Shown: positions 1 to 18,736 of the stretch, piece by piece
Layout of the letters: every line of letters starts with the position of its first letter
How positions within the stretch are numbered: the stretch's first letter is position 1
Assembly (NCBI GenBank): GCA_963693365.1
Contig: CAVNZM010000017.1
Span: 4,712,001-4,776,000, forward strand
Origin: Amoebidium appalachense
Taxonomy: Eukaryota > Ichthyosporea
DNA length: 64,000 nt
Direction: 5' to 3'
Notes under the pieces: model-generated
Databases searched by the model: none
What the model was told of the DNA's origin: nothing
What the model saw: the letters and a program-made list of their open reading frames with translations, nothing else
Translations under genes and position numbers: made by a program

Positions 1-589
1 GTTACGTTAAACTTTACATAAGTAAATGTAAAATATAGCTCCCCCCGGCAATAGCGAGGCTCAGTGTGCCCCCACTGAGGTGGACTCGGCCGGTATTCCC
101 ACTGCTCGATATGTAGGCATAAGATATGTTTATAAAGTTAAAGAATTTAAAATGTTAATGGAAAAATATGCAAATGATATCGCAAAATACTTCCCCGTCC
201 TCCTCCCCCTCCCTCGTCCCTCTACCTGCCTCACCACTCCGCTGATTATGTTGCATTCTACGTTTTGTTGGTGATGTTGTATACTTACATTTTTGCTGAT
301 TATGTTCCATTCTACGTTTTGTTGCTGATGTTGTATACTTACATTTTTGCTGATTATGCTGCATTCTACGTTTTGTTGGTGATGTTACATACTTACATTT
401 TGGCTTTTGCATGTCATTGCGTGTCCTGTGTCCTGCACCGTGTTTCTCATCGTGTACTTGTATTTCGTACTGAGTTTCACATTCTACTCCCCCCTCCCCC
501 TCCTCTTGCCCTGGTGTATGCTCTTTTGGCAAGATCTGCAATGTGTTGGCTGGCGTGAACGTGTACTTCACACTCTGGACCGCATTCCG

Positions 590-628
<39 letters not shown>

Positions 629-662
629 AACTCCGGGGATTGATGTGGTCTGCTGATGTTGC

Positions 663-744
<82 letters not shown>

Positions 745-989
745 GCATGTGTACTGTGTTATCCTTTGCTTTTTTTGATGAATACACGTGCTATTACTGA
801 GCATACCTGCATTCATGCACGTACTGATATAGTATAAACACACATGCTCTGTATTACTGTCCGTGCCTTCTCATAAACACACACACACACACACACACAC
901 CTCGTGCTATGTATAAATATAAGTGCGCAAAATCGTCTTACACCTTCTATTTATTTATAGAGACGTGCTAATTATAAACACAAATGCAG
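1..989. other. Left edge: repeats, no confident exon
   Basis: I see no FAN1 exon here, although the gene must begin further left. The stretch holds a 54-bp tandem repeat (241-402), two copies of the poly(C)-terminated interspersed element (about 395-490 and 530-627), a C homopolymer (590-627) and a (TG)n tract (666-740). A 64-codon open frame at 80-274 has no recognisable similarity. Confidence 0.6.
241..402 (+). repeat. 54-bp tandem repeat, three copies
   Basis: Units start at 241, 295 and 349 with the motif GCTGATTATGTTGCATTCTA and differ by only a few bases. Each unit carries the word GCATTCTACG, which resembles the terminal word of the poly(C)-ending element that follows at about 395-490. 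Confidence 0.85.
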
Positions 990-1195
990 GTTTAATGAAC
1001 GGAAGGTTTGCGGTGTGAGGGTGGATAATGGGTCTGGGGGGACGACGTGGGTGCTTGGTGACGGACGGACGGGGTCGGTGGAGGACGTGGCGCTGTGTTG
1101 GTACCTGGAAAATACAAAACCCCGTAAGTGTTATGGCTTTTTTTTGGTTTTTTTTGTTGGGATTTCCGGGCTTCGATTATCGTTATCGATCTCCT

Positions 1196-1240
<45 letters not shown>

Positions 1241-1360
1241 CTCCCTGATTTGGAAGAAGACCTATGCATATTGGTGGCACTGTGTTGGAACCTGGAAAAT
1301 ACAAGACCCTGTAAGTGTTTTTGGGTTATTCGTGACGGAGTTTCTGGTTTCGGTATCGTT

Positions 1361-1398
<38 letters not shown>

Positions 1399-1427
1399 TG
1401 TATGTGTGTGTGTGTGTGTGTGTGGGT

Positions 1428-1458
<31 letters not shown>

Positions 1459-2311
1459 GACAAAGGCTCTTTGTTGGTGTTGTGTTGCTTTTCAAATTAG
1501 AGAAACGGAGAGATGGATGGGTGGGAAGGGGGGGGGGGGGGGGGGGGGGGAGGTAAGGAGCAGAGGGGGAGGAAAAAAGGAGTGGGAAGGAAAAAAGGGT
1601 GGATGGTGTGTGAGTGTGTGTGTTTGGGGGGGGGGGGGGGGGGGGGGGGGGGGTCTGTGTTTCTATGATTTGTTTGACTGGTTGCTGATGAATCATTCTG
1701 TTTCAGCCGTAGGAGTGGATGGGACATGGCGAGGAATCCACGGAGAGAACGGGCCATTTCTAACCCTGTACGCAATATTGCTGTGGGATATACTTTTTCC
1801 TGCCAAATATCCCGGACCCCCCTACTTTCAGACCCCCCTTCAGGATATGCCTATATGCCTGGCAAAGGGATTGATGCCAGATGGAAAAATGGCGGGGTTG
1901 GTTGAGGAAAGATGTAAGGAATTGAGCGACAAAGAGGGTGGTGTGTGTAGGGCGGTAGCGTTAATTCGTAAAGCGTACGCGAAATTTCTTGGGGTTCAAT
2001 GTGCGGGTGTAAATTGGAAAAGAATGACTGAAGATGAGCTGGTTCAGTACGCTATCGGTCTTGGACCCCTCGCTCTAGGGGGAATTTGCAGACTTTTCTC
2101 CGAGGGGTGGGAGCAGTGGATGGGTGGGCTGCCCGATTTGTGCATGTGGGTGGAAGGGAGCGATGTGATTGGGCAAGGCAGAGGGGGGGCGAAGTTGGTG
2201 GAGGTGAAGGGGCCGGGGGATAGGTTGAGTGATAGGCAGATTGCTATGCTGGGGCAGTTGATTAGGTGGGGGGTGGAGGTGGAGGTGTGTTATGTGGTGC
2301 TGGCAGAGTGA
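990..2311 (+). CDS. FAN1: FAN1 nuclease, C-terminal exons (5' part outside window)
   Basis: FAN1 is a structure-specific 5' flap endo/exonuclease acting in interstrand-crosslink repair. Two exons are visible. The first, 990-1123, has acceptor AAATGCAG and donor CCCC|GTAAGT. It encodes a segment with [10 protein letters not shown], matching the SVEELALSHY-type segment of animal FAN1. The second, 1707-2311, has acceptor CTGTTTCAG and ends at TGA 2309-2311. Phases agree (1 base plus 2). Exon 2 carries [19 protein letters not shown] and then the VRR-NUC core: GGLPDL followed by [16 protein letters not shown], giving the PD-(D/E)xK residues, with the upstream HGE glutamate also kept. About 245 residues lie in the window; the UBZ, SAP and TPR parts would be upstream. 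The intron holds a duplicate of the exon 1 end (1270-1320). Confidence is high for the family. Confidence 0.88.
1268..1345 (+). repeat. Intronic copy of FAN1 exon end plus donor site
   Basis: The segment repeats 1085-1140 with few changes: CTGTGTTGGAACCTGGAAAA here against CTGTGTTGGTACCTGGAAAA in the exon, followed in both by a GTAAGTGTT donor and a similar downstream stretch ending in a TATCGTT word. It lacks a convincing acceptor, so I read it as a decoy donor and not an alternative exon. Confidence 0.8.
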
Positions 2312-2343
2312 TGGGGCAGGGGGGGGGGGGGGGACAACTTTTG

Positions 2344-2386
<43 letters not shown>

Positions 2387-2997
2387 CGTGTGTGCGTGCG
2401 TGCGTGTGTGTGTGTGTGTGTGCGCGCGCGCGCGCATGTGTGTGTGGTGTTTGAGGGGATGGGGTGGGGGGGGGGGTTTGCTTGTGAATGTAGTGGTGGT
2501 GGGGTGGGGGATGGGGGTAGTGGTGTTAAGATTACTGTAACCGAATGCATTCAAAACACTTGGAATCTCACAGCTGCGTGATATGTACTCATTTGCTGGT
2601 ATGGTTATATGGTATCTCGATACATATTGCATATATTATCCTGAGAAATAAGTTGCTAAGCACAAACTCGTATGCCCCTGCGCGTATTAAATGCAATGAT
2701 CCCATGTAATATAATATACTGTACACTCCAATCAATCAGTATTTTACATGGCCTCCGTTTGGTACCTTCAAAATTGGTTTTTTTTTTTTTTTTTGTGGTT
2801 TTTCTTTTATTGACGACTTTTTAGATCATGACTTTTTAATCATGATATTGCATGCATATATATGTACGTACATACAGGTACAGCCATATCAAATAGAGCA
2901 CGTGTTTTTCTATTTACCAATGAATATACCACATGCAACATTGCGTCGTTATTAAAGTTCCACCCCCATTGGGCCGGGAGCCCCCCCTCCCCCCCGG

Positions 2998-3076
<79 letters not shown>

Positions 3077-4145
3077 CCGTCACGTACACGACCACCTGCA
3101 CCACAAAAAAAGAAGAAGAAGAAGAAGAAGAAAAAGAAAGGAAGAAGAAAAAAAAAGAAAGGAAGAACGAATCAAAACATGGACTTAGTCTACACGAGTC
3201 ACATGACGTCATTGTTGTGCCTCATTTTTGATCTCCAGCCTCGTTGTGCGAGGCTACACATAGTCTACAATTTGGCGCCATTTTGGACTCCTGATCCGGG
3301 CCACAACGTTAACGGCCGGGCAGTTTCCTTTCCACAAAACTGTTTTTGCTCCGCCGAGTACACTTCGTCCATGCCGGTTTTCACTCAAACGCCTTCAGGC
3401 ATTAAATAGTCACTCATCGCCTTCTAATGTGCTGCTGTGTGCATGTTTCATGTTCCCAAGCACATGTGGAAGTCTATGCATATGCAGGCTTGCATGGCTT
3501 GTCTGTGTAACATGGCCTCCTTCTGAGCCGGGCATTCATTCCTAACTCTGATGGTCTTGGTCTAAACAAGAAAGCGACTGTTTTCTTGACTTTCGCATCT
3601 CAGAAGTCTGGTAACACTTTCTGGTTAAGGTATGTAAGTGCTGGTTCTTTTCCCCTTTAATTTTAGTTAACATGTCTTTCGGTGCCAAAATACAGCGTGT
3701 TTTTGACTGGTGTGGGTTGAAGTGACTCTGGAAGCCTTCGTCTTTGTGTTAGCTTCAGTGAGCATGCTTTGTTTGCGTGTGCATGTGTGGGTGGATGGGT
3801 GTGGGTGTGTGGGGTGGGGGTGTGTTTGTGTGTGTGTGTGTGTGTGTGTCGGGGGGGGGGGGGGGGGGGGGGGGGGGGAGGGGAGAGGGGAGGGGGGAGG
3901 ACGCGGGGAGACGGGTGTGTGTATTTGGAGGGAGGGGAAGGGGGGTGAGAGAGTGGGGGGAGGGTTGTGTGTGTGTGTGTGTGTCTGTGCGCTTGTGAGT
4001 GCGGGTATGGCCTTGCTGGAAACACGAGAGAGAAAAGTTAAGCCCATGTGTATACATACTGTTGGAGGCGGTGTATGTGCTCCACCCCCCCTCTCCCCCC
4101 GTCCCCCCCTCCCGCTCCCCCCCTCACACTCTCTTCTCACATTAC
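2312..4145. other. FAN1 downstream spacer
   Basis: No exon is supported. Present are (TG)n and G runs (2316-2480), a T tract (2780-2794), a (CA)n tract (3001-3074), an AGAAGA-rich stretch (3108-3170) and G-rich DNA at 3850-3960. A sequence with TTTGGCGCCATTTT at about 3271-3284 fits an E2F-type element and may belong to a promoter for the next gene, but I see no matching start exon. Confidence 0.5.
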
Positions 4146-4237
4146 AAAGAGGGCGGCTTTTCTTAGTGTTATTCACAGAGGGTGCATGTGCAAAGAGGGC
4201 GGCTTTTCTTAGTGTTATTCACAGAGGGTGCATGTGC
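4146..4237 (+). repeat. 46-bp tandem repeat related to the next gene's start region
   Basis: Two 46-bp units begin at 4146 and 4192 with AAAGAGGGCGGCTTTTCTTA. With the preceding CTCTCTTCTCACATTACA they align to 4441-4500, where CTCTCTCCTCGCATCACA is followed by AAAGATGGCGACTTTCCATG, the start codon context of the downstream gene. The copies lack the ATG. Confidence 0.75.
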
Positions 4238-4305
4238 ATGTGCCCCCCCCCTCCCCCCCCCCTCTCCCCATCCTGCGCCCCTCTCCCCCCCGGCGCAGCT
4301 CCCCG

Positions 4306-4359
<54 letters not shown>

Positions 4360-4461
4360 TTTCCCCCCTGCCTGTGTACAAATAGGGTTCTTTCCTCCAC
4401 TCCCATTTTGCACACCATTTGTAACCAAATAACGCTAACACTCTCTCCTCGCATCACAAAG

Positions 4462-9873
<5,412 letters not shown>

Positions 9874-10042
9874 AGTTTTTTTTTCGTTTTTATGTTTGGG
9901 AAAAAAACCCCCCTCTGAAAATATGATGTTTTGAATTGGGCTTATGTAGTTTGCGTTTGGAGTTGATGTGGGGTTGTTGTATGCGCATGTATCACGTGGA
10001 TGGGTGGGTGGGTTCTTTTTTTTTGTTTTTTTTTTGTTTTTT

Positions 10043-10073
<31 letters not shown>

Positions 10074-11135
10074 GGGGTTGGTTGGCCGAACGTTTTGTAT
10101 TCTTGGGTTCGTTTGCAACGTAAATTGTCTTTGATCATTTAATTCCGTTATTCTGAAAAATCCTTACTATGCAACATAATATTTCTTGTATGTACATATA
10201 TGGATATAAACATTGGAGCCCTGAAACGAAGAATACCAAAGTATAGCTTTAATAATCATCCGAAGGTTAACCGAATTATTAACCATTTGCAAATGTAATT
10301 ATTGGTTGTTGGTAACAAAAATGTCAAAGTTGTCGCAAGAGAAAATACAACAGTCAAAACCGAAAGAAAAAAAAACAAAAAAAAAAAAAAAAGAGACGGT
10401 CCTTCGATAATCTCTCTTTGCAAGTGAAATTGCAGATACAAACGCACACATTCACAATCACCAGCTCACGTGCATTCATACACACACACAGCCTTGCTAA
10501 CACTCACGCGCACGTGCACACATGCAAACACATACACACCTCCGCGTGCACACACACACACGCACGCACACCTGTACACATACACACACAAGGCTCACAA
10601 GCACGCGTGCACACAGGCACTGGGCGCGCGGGCGCACACACAACAAGAACACACGCACCCACACATGACACGCTGTACACAGACACATCAGCTCCATCAA
10701 CCCCAGCAGCCCCCCCCCCCTCATCACCACCACCACAGCCACCATAACCACAACCACAACCGCAACAGAAAAAAGAGAAAGAAAAAAGAAAAAGAAAGGA
10801 AGAAAGAGAGAAAGAAAAAACATGCAACAACAATTGCAACGTTTCATCCAAACCCCCACCCACGCTGCCCTACACCCCAATCCTCAACCCCTGCCCCTAA
10901 AAAAAATAAAAATAAAAATAAATAAAAATAAAAATAAAAATAAAAAAAATAAAAAACGAAAGACCAGACAAGCACACGTATCCACTCTACAAGCATGCAC
11001 ACAACGTTAACGTATCATTTTTTTTTATTTTTTTTTTGCTTTTTGAGATTTCTGTACGATTTCGCTGCTGAGTACTATACAAAGATCCCCTTCCTCCGGT
11101 ACCAAATAAGGCTCCTCCATCCCCTCTCTGATTGG
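9874..11135. other. Convergent spacer between zinc-repeat and CBS genes
   Basis: No exon seen. It holds T and G tracts at 10017-10076, CA-rich DNA at 10440-10700, an AAAAT repeat at 10902-10960 and T-rich DNA at 11018-11041. On the minus strand the last would read AATAAA and could serve as poly(A) signal of the CBS gene. Confidence 0.55.
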
Positions 11136-11201
11136 TCAACTTGGCTCGACGCATGGTGACCTGTACCGACAGCGAAGATGTAACGATTTCAGCAAATGCC
11201 T

Positions 11202-11274
<73 letters not shown>

Positions 11275-11802
11275 AGACTAGAGAAAGAAACCTATAAAAG
11301 GAAAACGAGAGAGATCTAGAAAGAAAAAAACAAGAAGCAAAAAGAAAAAAAAGAAAGGAAAAAAGAGGGGAAGGGGGAAGGGAGAGAAATCAATTGACCG
11401 CCACATCCTCAAAGTGCCCTCTCTTTCCCTCTCTCCCCGTCTCATCCCCCCCCTCCCCCCCTACCCCCCCTCCCGCTTCCTCATTCAATCCCTCTCTATC
11501 TCTCTGCCCCTCCCCTCCCCCTCCTGCCCTCCCTCCCTCCCTCCCTCTCCATCCCCCCCCCCGCCCCCTCCCCCCCCTCAACCCCACCACCGCCACCACC
11601 ACCACCACCTCCACCCACCCACCAACCCACCTCTGTCAACCCGCACACAGAGGCGCACATCAGAACCTTTGGTACATGCCACACGTACACGGCATGTGCA
11701 CAAGTGGTGAGTGGGTGGTAGTGGTGGTTTGTGGGTTTTTTCACTTGCGTGTATGCGTGCGTGCGTTGCGTGCGCGCGTGCGCGCGTGCGTGCGTGGCAG
11801 GG

Positions 11803-11834
<32 letters not shown>

Positions 11835-12263
11835 ACACGGAGCAGGGGGGGGAGGGGGAGGGAGGGGGGGGGGGAGGGGGGGGGGGGCGGGGAGGAAGCA
11901 ATTTGCACCTTATCTGCTCGAGGATGTCAACCAGACGGAGCACTCCTATTGGACGAAAGTCATCATCAACAACCCACAGTCGGTGGAATTTCGTCGGGGC
12001 AATCTGAAAGGGACCAATCACAAAGCAGGATCTTGAGTCAGTGCAAAATAAACCGCTAGCAAGAAAACACTCCAGGCGTCAACACAGGAGGCTCACTAAG
12101 TCGTGGTATAATATATGTAACACCCATATTCCAGATCTCCCGTTTTTCTCCATATATCCGATTCAGCAATATGATCTCTAAGTCAAGGTGGTATCTAATC
12201 GGGGAGAAAACCCAGAACAAAATAAAAAGAGGAGGGCAAAAGGGGGCACGGGGTGTGTTGGGA

Positions 12264-12300
<37 letters not shown>

Positions 12301-12829
12301 CTGTACCAGTTTCGGTACACGGAGGCCAAAAAAGAAGAGAAAAGGGAAGGGAAAGGGTGAGTGGGTGGGTGGGTGGGTGGGTGGGTGGGTGGGGGGGGGG
12401 GGGGGGGGGGGATGTATGGCATCAAAGGACAAAGTATAGTACGTTATAAACATAGAAAACCCAAAATCGGTTTATAATTCGTAACTTGAAACTAATCAAA
12501 AAACGTGCAGGCAGAAATTGCTTGAACAGAGCAAGTCATCAGAGGGGTTCCTACATCCCACAAAGAATTTTTATTTTGGGGGGGGATCTTTACCATTTTC
12601 AGCGCATGGCCCAAAGTGTCACCAATGCGCACACACCCAGGATGGGTACCAGGGAGGGTGGTGGCAGGGTCTATGTTCAGGTACTGCTCTAGGGGGAGCA
12701 GCACGCGGTCTAGGGTGTCCACGGCCAAACCTCGGGTGTCGGAGGGTGAGAGGGTGCCGATGAGTCGGCCGGATGGGTCGGTGAGGGCTACGGCATCGGA
12801 GTGGCTGTGGGTGAGTTGCTGGTAGGCCT

Positions 12830-12862
<33 letters not shown>

Positions 12863-14638
12863 GGGGGGAGATAAGTTTTTATGCTCAGAAATTCGGGGAA
12901 AGGGGGGAGCTGGGAGGAGGGGGCGGGGGGAGGGGGGGGGGGGGGGGGGGGGGGGGAGGGGGGAAGAGGAGGGGTAAAGTGTGTAATTTGTTTTTTTTTG
13001 ACCTTTTTGTTTTTACTGAATATGATAATGGAAAGGAGGCGAACCGTGGAGGGGGGGGGGGGGGGGAGGGGGGGGGGGACGGATGGAGTGCATCATGATA
13101 CATAGTCGAAACAAAGACCACAGTGCAGAGAGACTCATGAAATGTCAAGGGGACGAGAGGGAGGGGGGGGGGGGGGGGGGGGGGGAGGGGGGCAAGGTGA
13201 AAGGGGGGAAGGGGGAGGGGGGGGGGGGGGGGGGGGGGGAGGGAAACCTGGAGGGCGGTGGCAGTGCCGACAGGGACAACCACAAAGTTCTTGCCGGGGG
13301 CAACAAAGGAACCAATGGGAATGTCGAGAACAGAACCTAATTTGTCCGTGTGGCCTGGGTGGTGGGTTGTAATTGGTCAGATATCAGTAATATCAGTAAC
13401 ACATATGGAGGTGTAGGTGTGCGGGTGTGGGTATAGACACGCATTTGTGCGCGTGCGCGTGCGCGTGCGCGTGCGTGTGCGCGTGTGTGTGACACACTGT
13501 GTGTATGTGTGTGTGTGTGTCTGTGTGTGTGTAGGTGTTTGTGTGTGTACGCACATGTGTATGTGTCTGCGCGCCAGCGTGCGCGCGCACCCATGTGCCA
13601 CAGTGTGTGTGCGTGTGTTTGTGTGTCTTTGCGTATGGAGACTCTGCCATAAACCACGTGTGGTGGCATAGTGAAATTATGCCTGTGCACCTTCCCGACC
13701 CACTCCATTCTTCTCTCCATCCCGTTGTTTTAGGAAACGAGATTTTCCCCTTTTTTTTCGAATTTTTTACAAAAAAAAAAAAAAAAAAGGACAGGGAAGG
13801 GTTGCATTTCTTTTTTAAAAGATAAAATCCCTAGACCTTGCATTCGAACTATCACCTCTTCAACCCCAGACCTTAACTAAATAGCCGGCCAAAACCGTTC
13901 ACACAAGACGACACCACATTGATAATCATACGTTACGGGAGTTTCGTTTAGGCCGATTTATGAGCCCTTCCCGGTCAGGCCAAAATGCTGTTGGCTGATT
14001 TATGAGCCCTTCCGGGTCAGGCCAAAATGCTGTTTGCTGCGCATCACACCAATCCTAATGAATGAATCTCTTTCGGGTCTGACCCGACTCGGAATCATAA
14101 AGAAACCTTCCTTTAACATCAATCCAAAGCCAATGAACATTGGCCCGGTAGTCCACTAATCTCATGATCCGAGTTGCGCTAAGGCCATGTTCCGAATTTC
14201 CAGCAATTTTTTATTAAAAAAACGTTCTATTTACAATAAAAAGATTGGCTTTTTCCTTATCTTCATTTGTGTGTGTGTGGGTGTGGGTGGGTGGGTGGGT
14301 GGGGGGGGGGGGGGGGGGGGGGGGGGTGATCTGTCGAAGGCGCGGGGGGAAAGGGGGCGGGGAGGAAAGGGGGGAGGGGGGGGGGAGGGGGGAGGGGGGT
14401 GAGTGGCTTTTTTTGCGTGATTTGGGGGGGAGGGGGGAGGGGGGGGGGGGGGGGGGGGGGGTGGAATGCGTCAAAAAGTACGAAGTACACAAGAACAAAC
14501 GGATAACACGATGCAGAATGCAAGCCATACATAAAGAGTATGCATAATAAGCAGAGCCCATCCTCAGGGGGGGCCCACGTCATCCACAGTACCCGAGTTT
14601 CGACCTATTTACCTCGTTAACGAAACCCAACTCAGATC

Positions 14639-14671
<33 letters not shown>

Positions 14672-14849
14672 GTACGTGCCAGAAACTTGACGATGTCTGT
14701 TGCAGTCAGGACACGGAAGAGAGACTTCCGCAGATCTGTGTGTGTGTGGGGGGTGGGGGGGGGGGGGGGGGGGGGGGGGGGGTTGGGGTGGTGGTGGTGG
14801 TGGTGTGTGTGGGTGGGTGTGTGTGGGTGGGTGGGCAGGTGGGTGGGTT

Positions 14850-14899
<50 letters not shown>

Positions 14900-15745
14900 G
14901 GATATGTGTGGTACATGTTTGTGTGTGTACGTGTGCACGGGTTATCTGATGCATGATGCATGTAAATCATTAAGGATGTATGGGAGGATCACGTTGAAAT
15001 AATGCAGGGTAGGTGGGGGGGGGGGGGGGGGGGAGGGGGGGGTAGAAGGAGGAACGAGAAGGGTTTGACAACCATTATGAATAGTTACTATAACATGTCA
15101 GCCGTACAGAAAACCGCTCCCATTCAAACTAAGTCGATAGTGACAAATACATGTCCGTAGAAAGCCCGGACGATCAGTGCAAGAAAAACCAACTGGGGTT
15201 CAGAATACTAGCAGGAATCTCAATTGATAATCACTTGATAGAACTTAATAGAACTTACAGTGTGAACATCAAAATGGGGCTCCCACGGGGGGAGGGGGGG
15301 GGGGGGGGGAAGAAGAGAAGGAGGAGCCTCGAGGGAAGGGAGGGGGGGGGGGGGGGGGGGGGGGGGAGGGGGCACCACGAAGAGAGCAGCAGAAGGTAAG
15401 AGAGTGAGAAGACAAGGTAGGTTAAAAGACGTGGGATGGAGTGTGTGTGTGGGGAGGGGGGGGGGGGGGGGGAAGAGGATGAGAGGGGTCAAAGGGGAAG
15501 GGGGAAGGGGATGGGGGGAGGACTTGGGGAGGGGATAGAGGTAAAGGGGGTTGGGAGGGTGGTGGGGAGGGGGGGGGGGGGGGGGGGGGGGGGGAGGGAG
15601 GGAAGGGGGAAGGGGGTATGGTATATACTTTCACGGTCGTAGCCGAGAGAGACGAGCAGGCGGGGCACTTCGGCCAAAGAATCAAGACAGTCACTGAGAG
15701 GGGTGGTGGAGGGGATGGCTCGAAGCCCCCGTGTCCTCTTGCCCT

Positions 15746-15790
<45 letters not shown>

Positions 15791-17439
15791 ATGGGTGGGT
15801 GGGTGGGTGGGTGGGTGGTGGTGGATGTGTGTGTGTGTGTGCGTGTGTGCGCGCGCGCTCGCCCGCACGCGTCAGAATGTGTGTGCGTGTGTGCGTGTGT
15901 GCGTGTGTGCGTGTGTGCGTGTGTGCGTGCGTGTGCACGCGTCAGTGTGTGTGTGCGTGTGTGCGCGTGTGTGCACGCATGTGTGTGTGCGGTTGGGTGG
16001 GTGGGTGGGTGGGTGGCAGGCAGAGTGTGTGTGTGGGGAGAGAATGGGAGGGAGGGAGACGAGGGGAGAGAGGGGGGGGGGGGGGGAGGGGAAGGATGAG
16101 GACCTGTATATGCAGCAGTAAGCTAGAACCGCTGAGAACGGGCGTGGCCAACTAGCCACATGCAATAAGACTGTGTGATCATAATTGAAGAGAACCAAAC
16201 CCCCCCCCCCCATTTTTTTTGCGTGTATGTGTGGGGGGGGGGGGGGGGGGGGGGGGGGGAAGGGGGGGGGGAAGGGGGGGGGGGAAGGGGGGGGGGAAGG
16301 GGGGGGGGGAAGGGGGGGGGGGGAGGGGGGGGGGGGAGGGGGAAGGGGGGGGGGGGGGGGGGGGGTTGTTATTGATTGCCGTCTCGGGGAAGGCTTTCCG
16401 TTGGAAGGTAGACACGGTGGGGCCTTTTTGTAGGTGTGTAGGAGCTAAAGGTCGAAAAGGCACACAAATCGGGCCCCCAGGGGCCCCCCGGGGGGGGAGG
16501 GGGGGGGGGTTTTGAATGCGGAACACGGTATAAAGTACGCATACACGACGAGAAGCATGGTGCAGGACACATGCAAAGGCAAACATTCAAGTATGCAACA
16601 TCAGCCATGTGCACAGTATGCGTCATAAGCAGAGCCCATCCTCAGGGAGGACCCAAGTCATCAATTGCGTCTGAGTTTCGACCCCTTAGCCCGCGTATAT
16701 ACGACACTCCAACTCAGACAGCAGCATCAACTGAGCTTGGGCGGGTCAACCCGTCTTGATCAAAGACGAGCAGGGTTGCTTATGCAAGCAAGGTGAGCAA
16801 AACGGTGAAGATGTGTGTGCAAACTAATGCAGTGCAGCGAAAAATGTGTATGTGCTTACAGATGCACGACACAGAGCAACCATGCCCGGTTGCATGGAAG
16901 TAAAGCGGTGGGGGGGGAGGGGGGGGGGGGGGGGGGGGGAGGGGGGGTGGATGGAGAATGGAAAGGGGGGAGGGGATGAATGAGAGTTCAATCCATAACA
17001 AAGGGTGAATGGGGTGGAGACTAAGATTGGTTATTTGGTTGGAGGGGAGGGGGAAAGAGTTGGGGGGGAGGGGGGAGGGGGCGGGGGGGGGGGGGGGGGG
17101 GGGGGGAGGGTTGGATCGCGTTACAGAGTACCGTGCGAAAGGGGGGGGGGGGGAAGGGTGTAGGGGAGGGGTTCATGAATGGAAATTCCAACATGCACAT
17201 ACCGTCAACAGTCCGGCGCCAATTCCGATGATATTTGCCACTGGGGTTTTTGCGAGGACCGACCCGTTCAGATGCTCCCCGCTTTCGTTCTTAATGTGGG
17301 CACCAACCGTCTGGTCCATGTATAAAACAACATCCATCACACTGACGATCCCGGCATAAGCTCCTGTGTCGGTCTCATAGACGGGAAGGGAGAGGATGTG
17401 GTGTCTGTTTTTTTTGTTTTTTTTTTGTTTTTGTTTTTT

Positions 17440-17490
<51 letters not shown>

Positions 17491-17657
17491 GGGCATGGTG
17501 GAGAGGGGATGGTGGAGAGAGGAAGGGGTGAGTGGGAAGGAAGGCTTTAGCTAAATAAATAATGTGACTCCCTAAAGACTTCTAGGTACTGAAAGAGTTA
17601 AGCTGGGGAGGACCCTTTGATAACCATCCTAGGGGAGGAGGGGAAGGGGGAGGGGAA

Positions 17658-17691
<34 letters not shown>

Positions 17692-17692
17692 T

Positions 17693-17738
<46 letters not shown>

Positions 17739-18128
17739 AATTTTGATTAGATTATTGGTAAATGTGATGTATCATCAGCAAGAGACAATCATTGCGTGAT
17801 GCCTTTCGTTACAAACCCCCCCCCCACCCCACCTCCTCCTCCCCCCCCCCTCCCCCCCCCCAAAAAAAAAAAGAAAAAAAAAAAGAAAAAAAAAAGCATT
17901 CAAAACTTTATTACATTGAACTTCAACTATCACCTTACCTTATCATCGCATAAACATACACCCTGACAAATCCCCCCTGGTTTCCCCCCCTTTCCCTCTC
18001 CCCCTCCCCCCCCCCCCCCCCCCCGCCCCCCCGCCGGCCCCCCTTCTCCCCTCGATACAAATTAATAAATAAATAAATAAATAAAATAAAATAAAAACAC
18101 GTACACCCACACACACACACACAACACA

Positions 18129-18216
<88 letters not shown>

Positions 18217-18668
18217 GCCCACACAACACACACACACACACACACACACACAAGCCCACACAAACACAGGCGTGCGCGCGTGCACACACACAGACACAAA
18301 CGCACACACCGTGTCACACATACATACACGTACTGGTTCATTAACTCCATAGCTCCTTGCACCGATGTTGTCACCGTGACCTCCAAAAGATCCAGCTTTG
18401 TCACTACGAGTGATCCTGAGAGGCAAAAGAAAGATGTATGAGCGTAAACGGGGGCCCAGGGGAGGGGGAAGGGGGGGGGGGGGGGGGGGAGGGGGGGGAG
18501 GGGGGGGAGGGGAGAGGGCTTTTCTTATAGCATGATGCTGCCCTGTTTTTTTGCATTTCATTTTTTTGGCTTTTTTGGTTTTTTGCAGGTGTGTCAGGGT
18601 CAGCTTTTGGTTGGGGAAAAAAGAAAGGCGGGAAGGGGCGAGAGGGGGAGGGGGGGGGAGGGGGGGGG

Positions 18669-18736
<68 letters not shown>

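Noticed and set aside
241-402. Possible CRISPR-like array of 54-bp units (also the 56-bp units at 50715)
   Set aside because: Units are contiguous with no unique spacers, and the DNA is eukaryotic.
155-787. Long frames rich in His-Thr, Cys-Val, Arg-Glu or Ser-Leu repeats here and throughout
   Set aside because: They translate CA, TG, GA and CT microsatellites or C/G tracts, are open on several frames at once and have no conserved part outside the repeat.
9936-10142. Small frame with a Phe-rich hydrophobic stretch as a membrane protein
   Set aside because: The hydrophobic part is the T homopolymer at 10017-10052.
10902-10960. (AAAAT)n tract as poly(A) signals of the zinc-repeat gene
   Set aside because: It is a simple repeat over 1 kb past the stop codon; AATAAA words in it are expected by chance.
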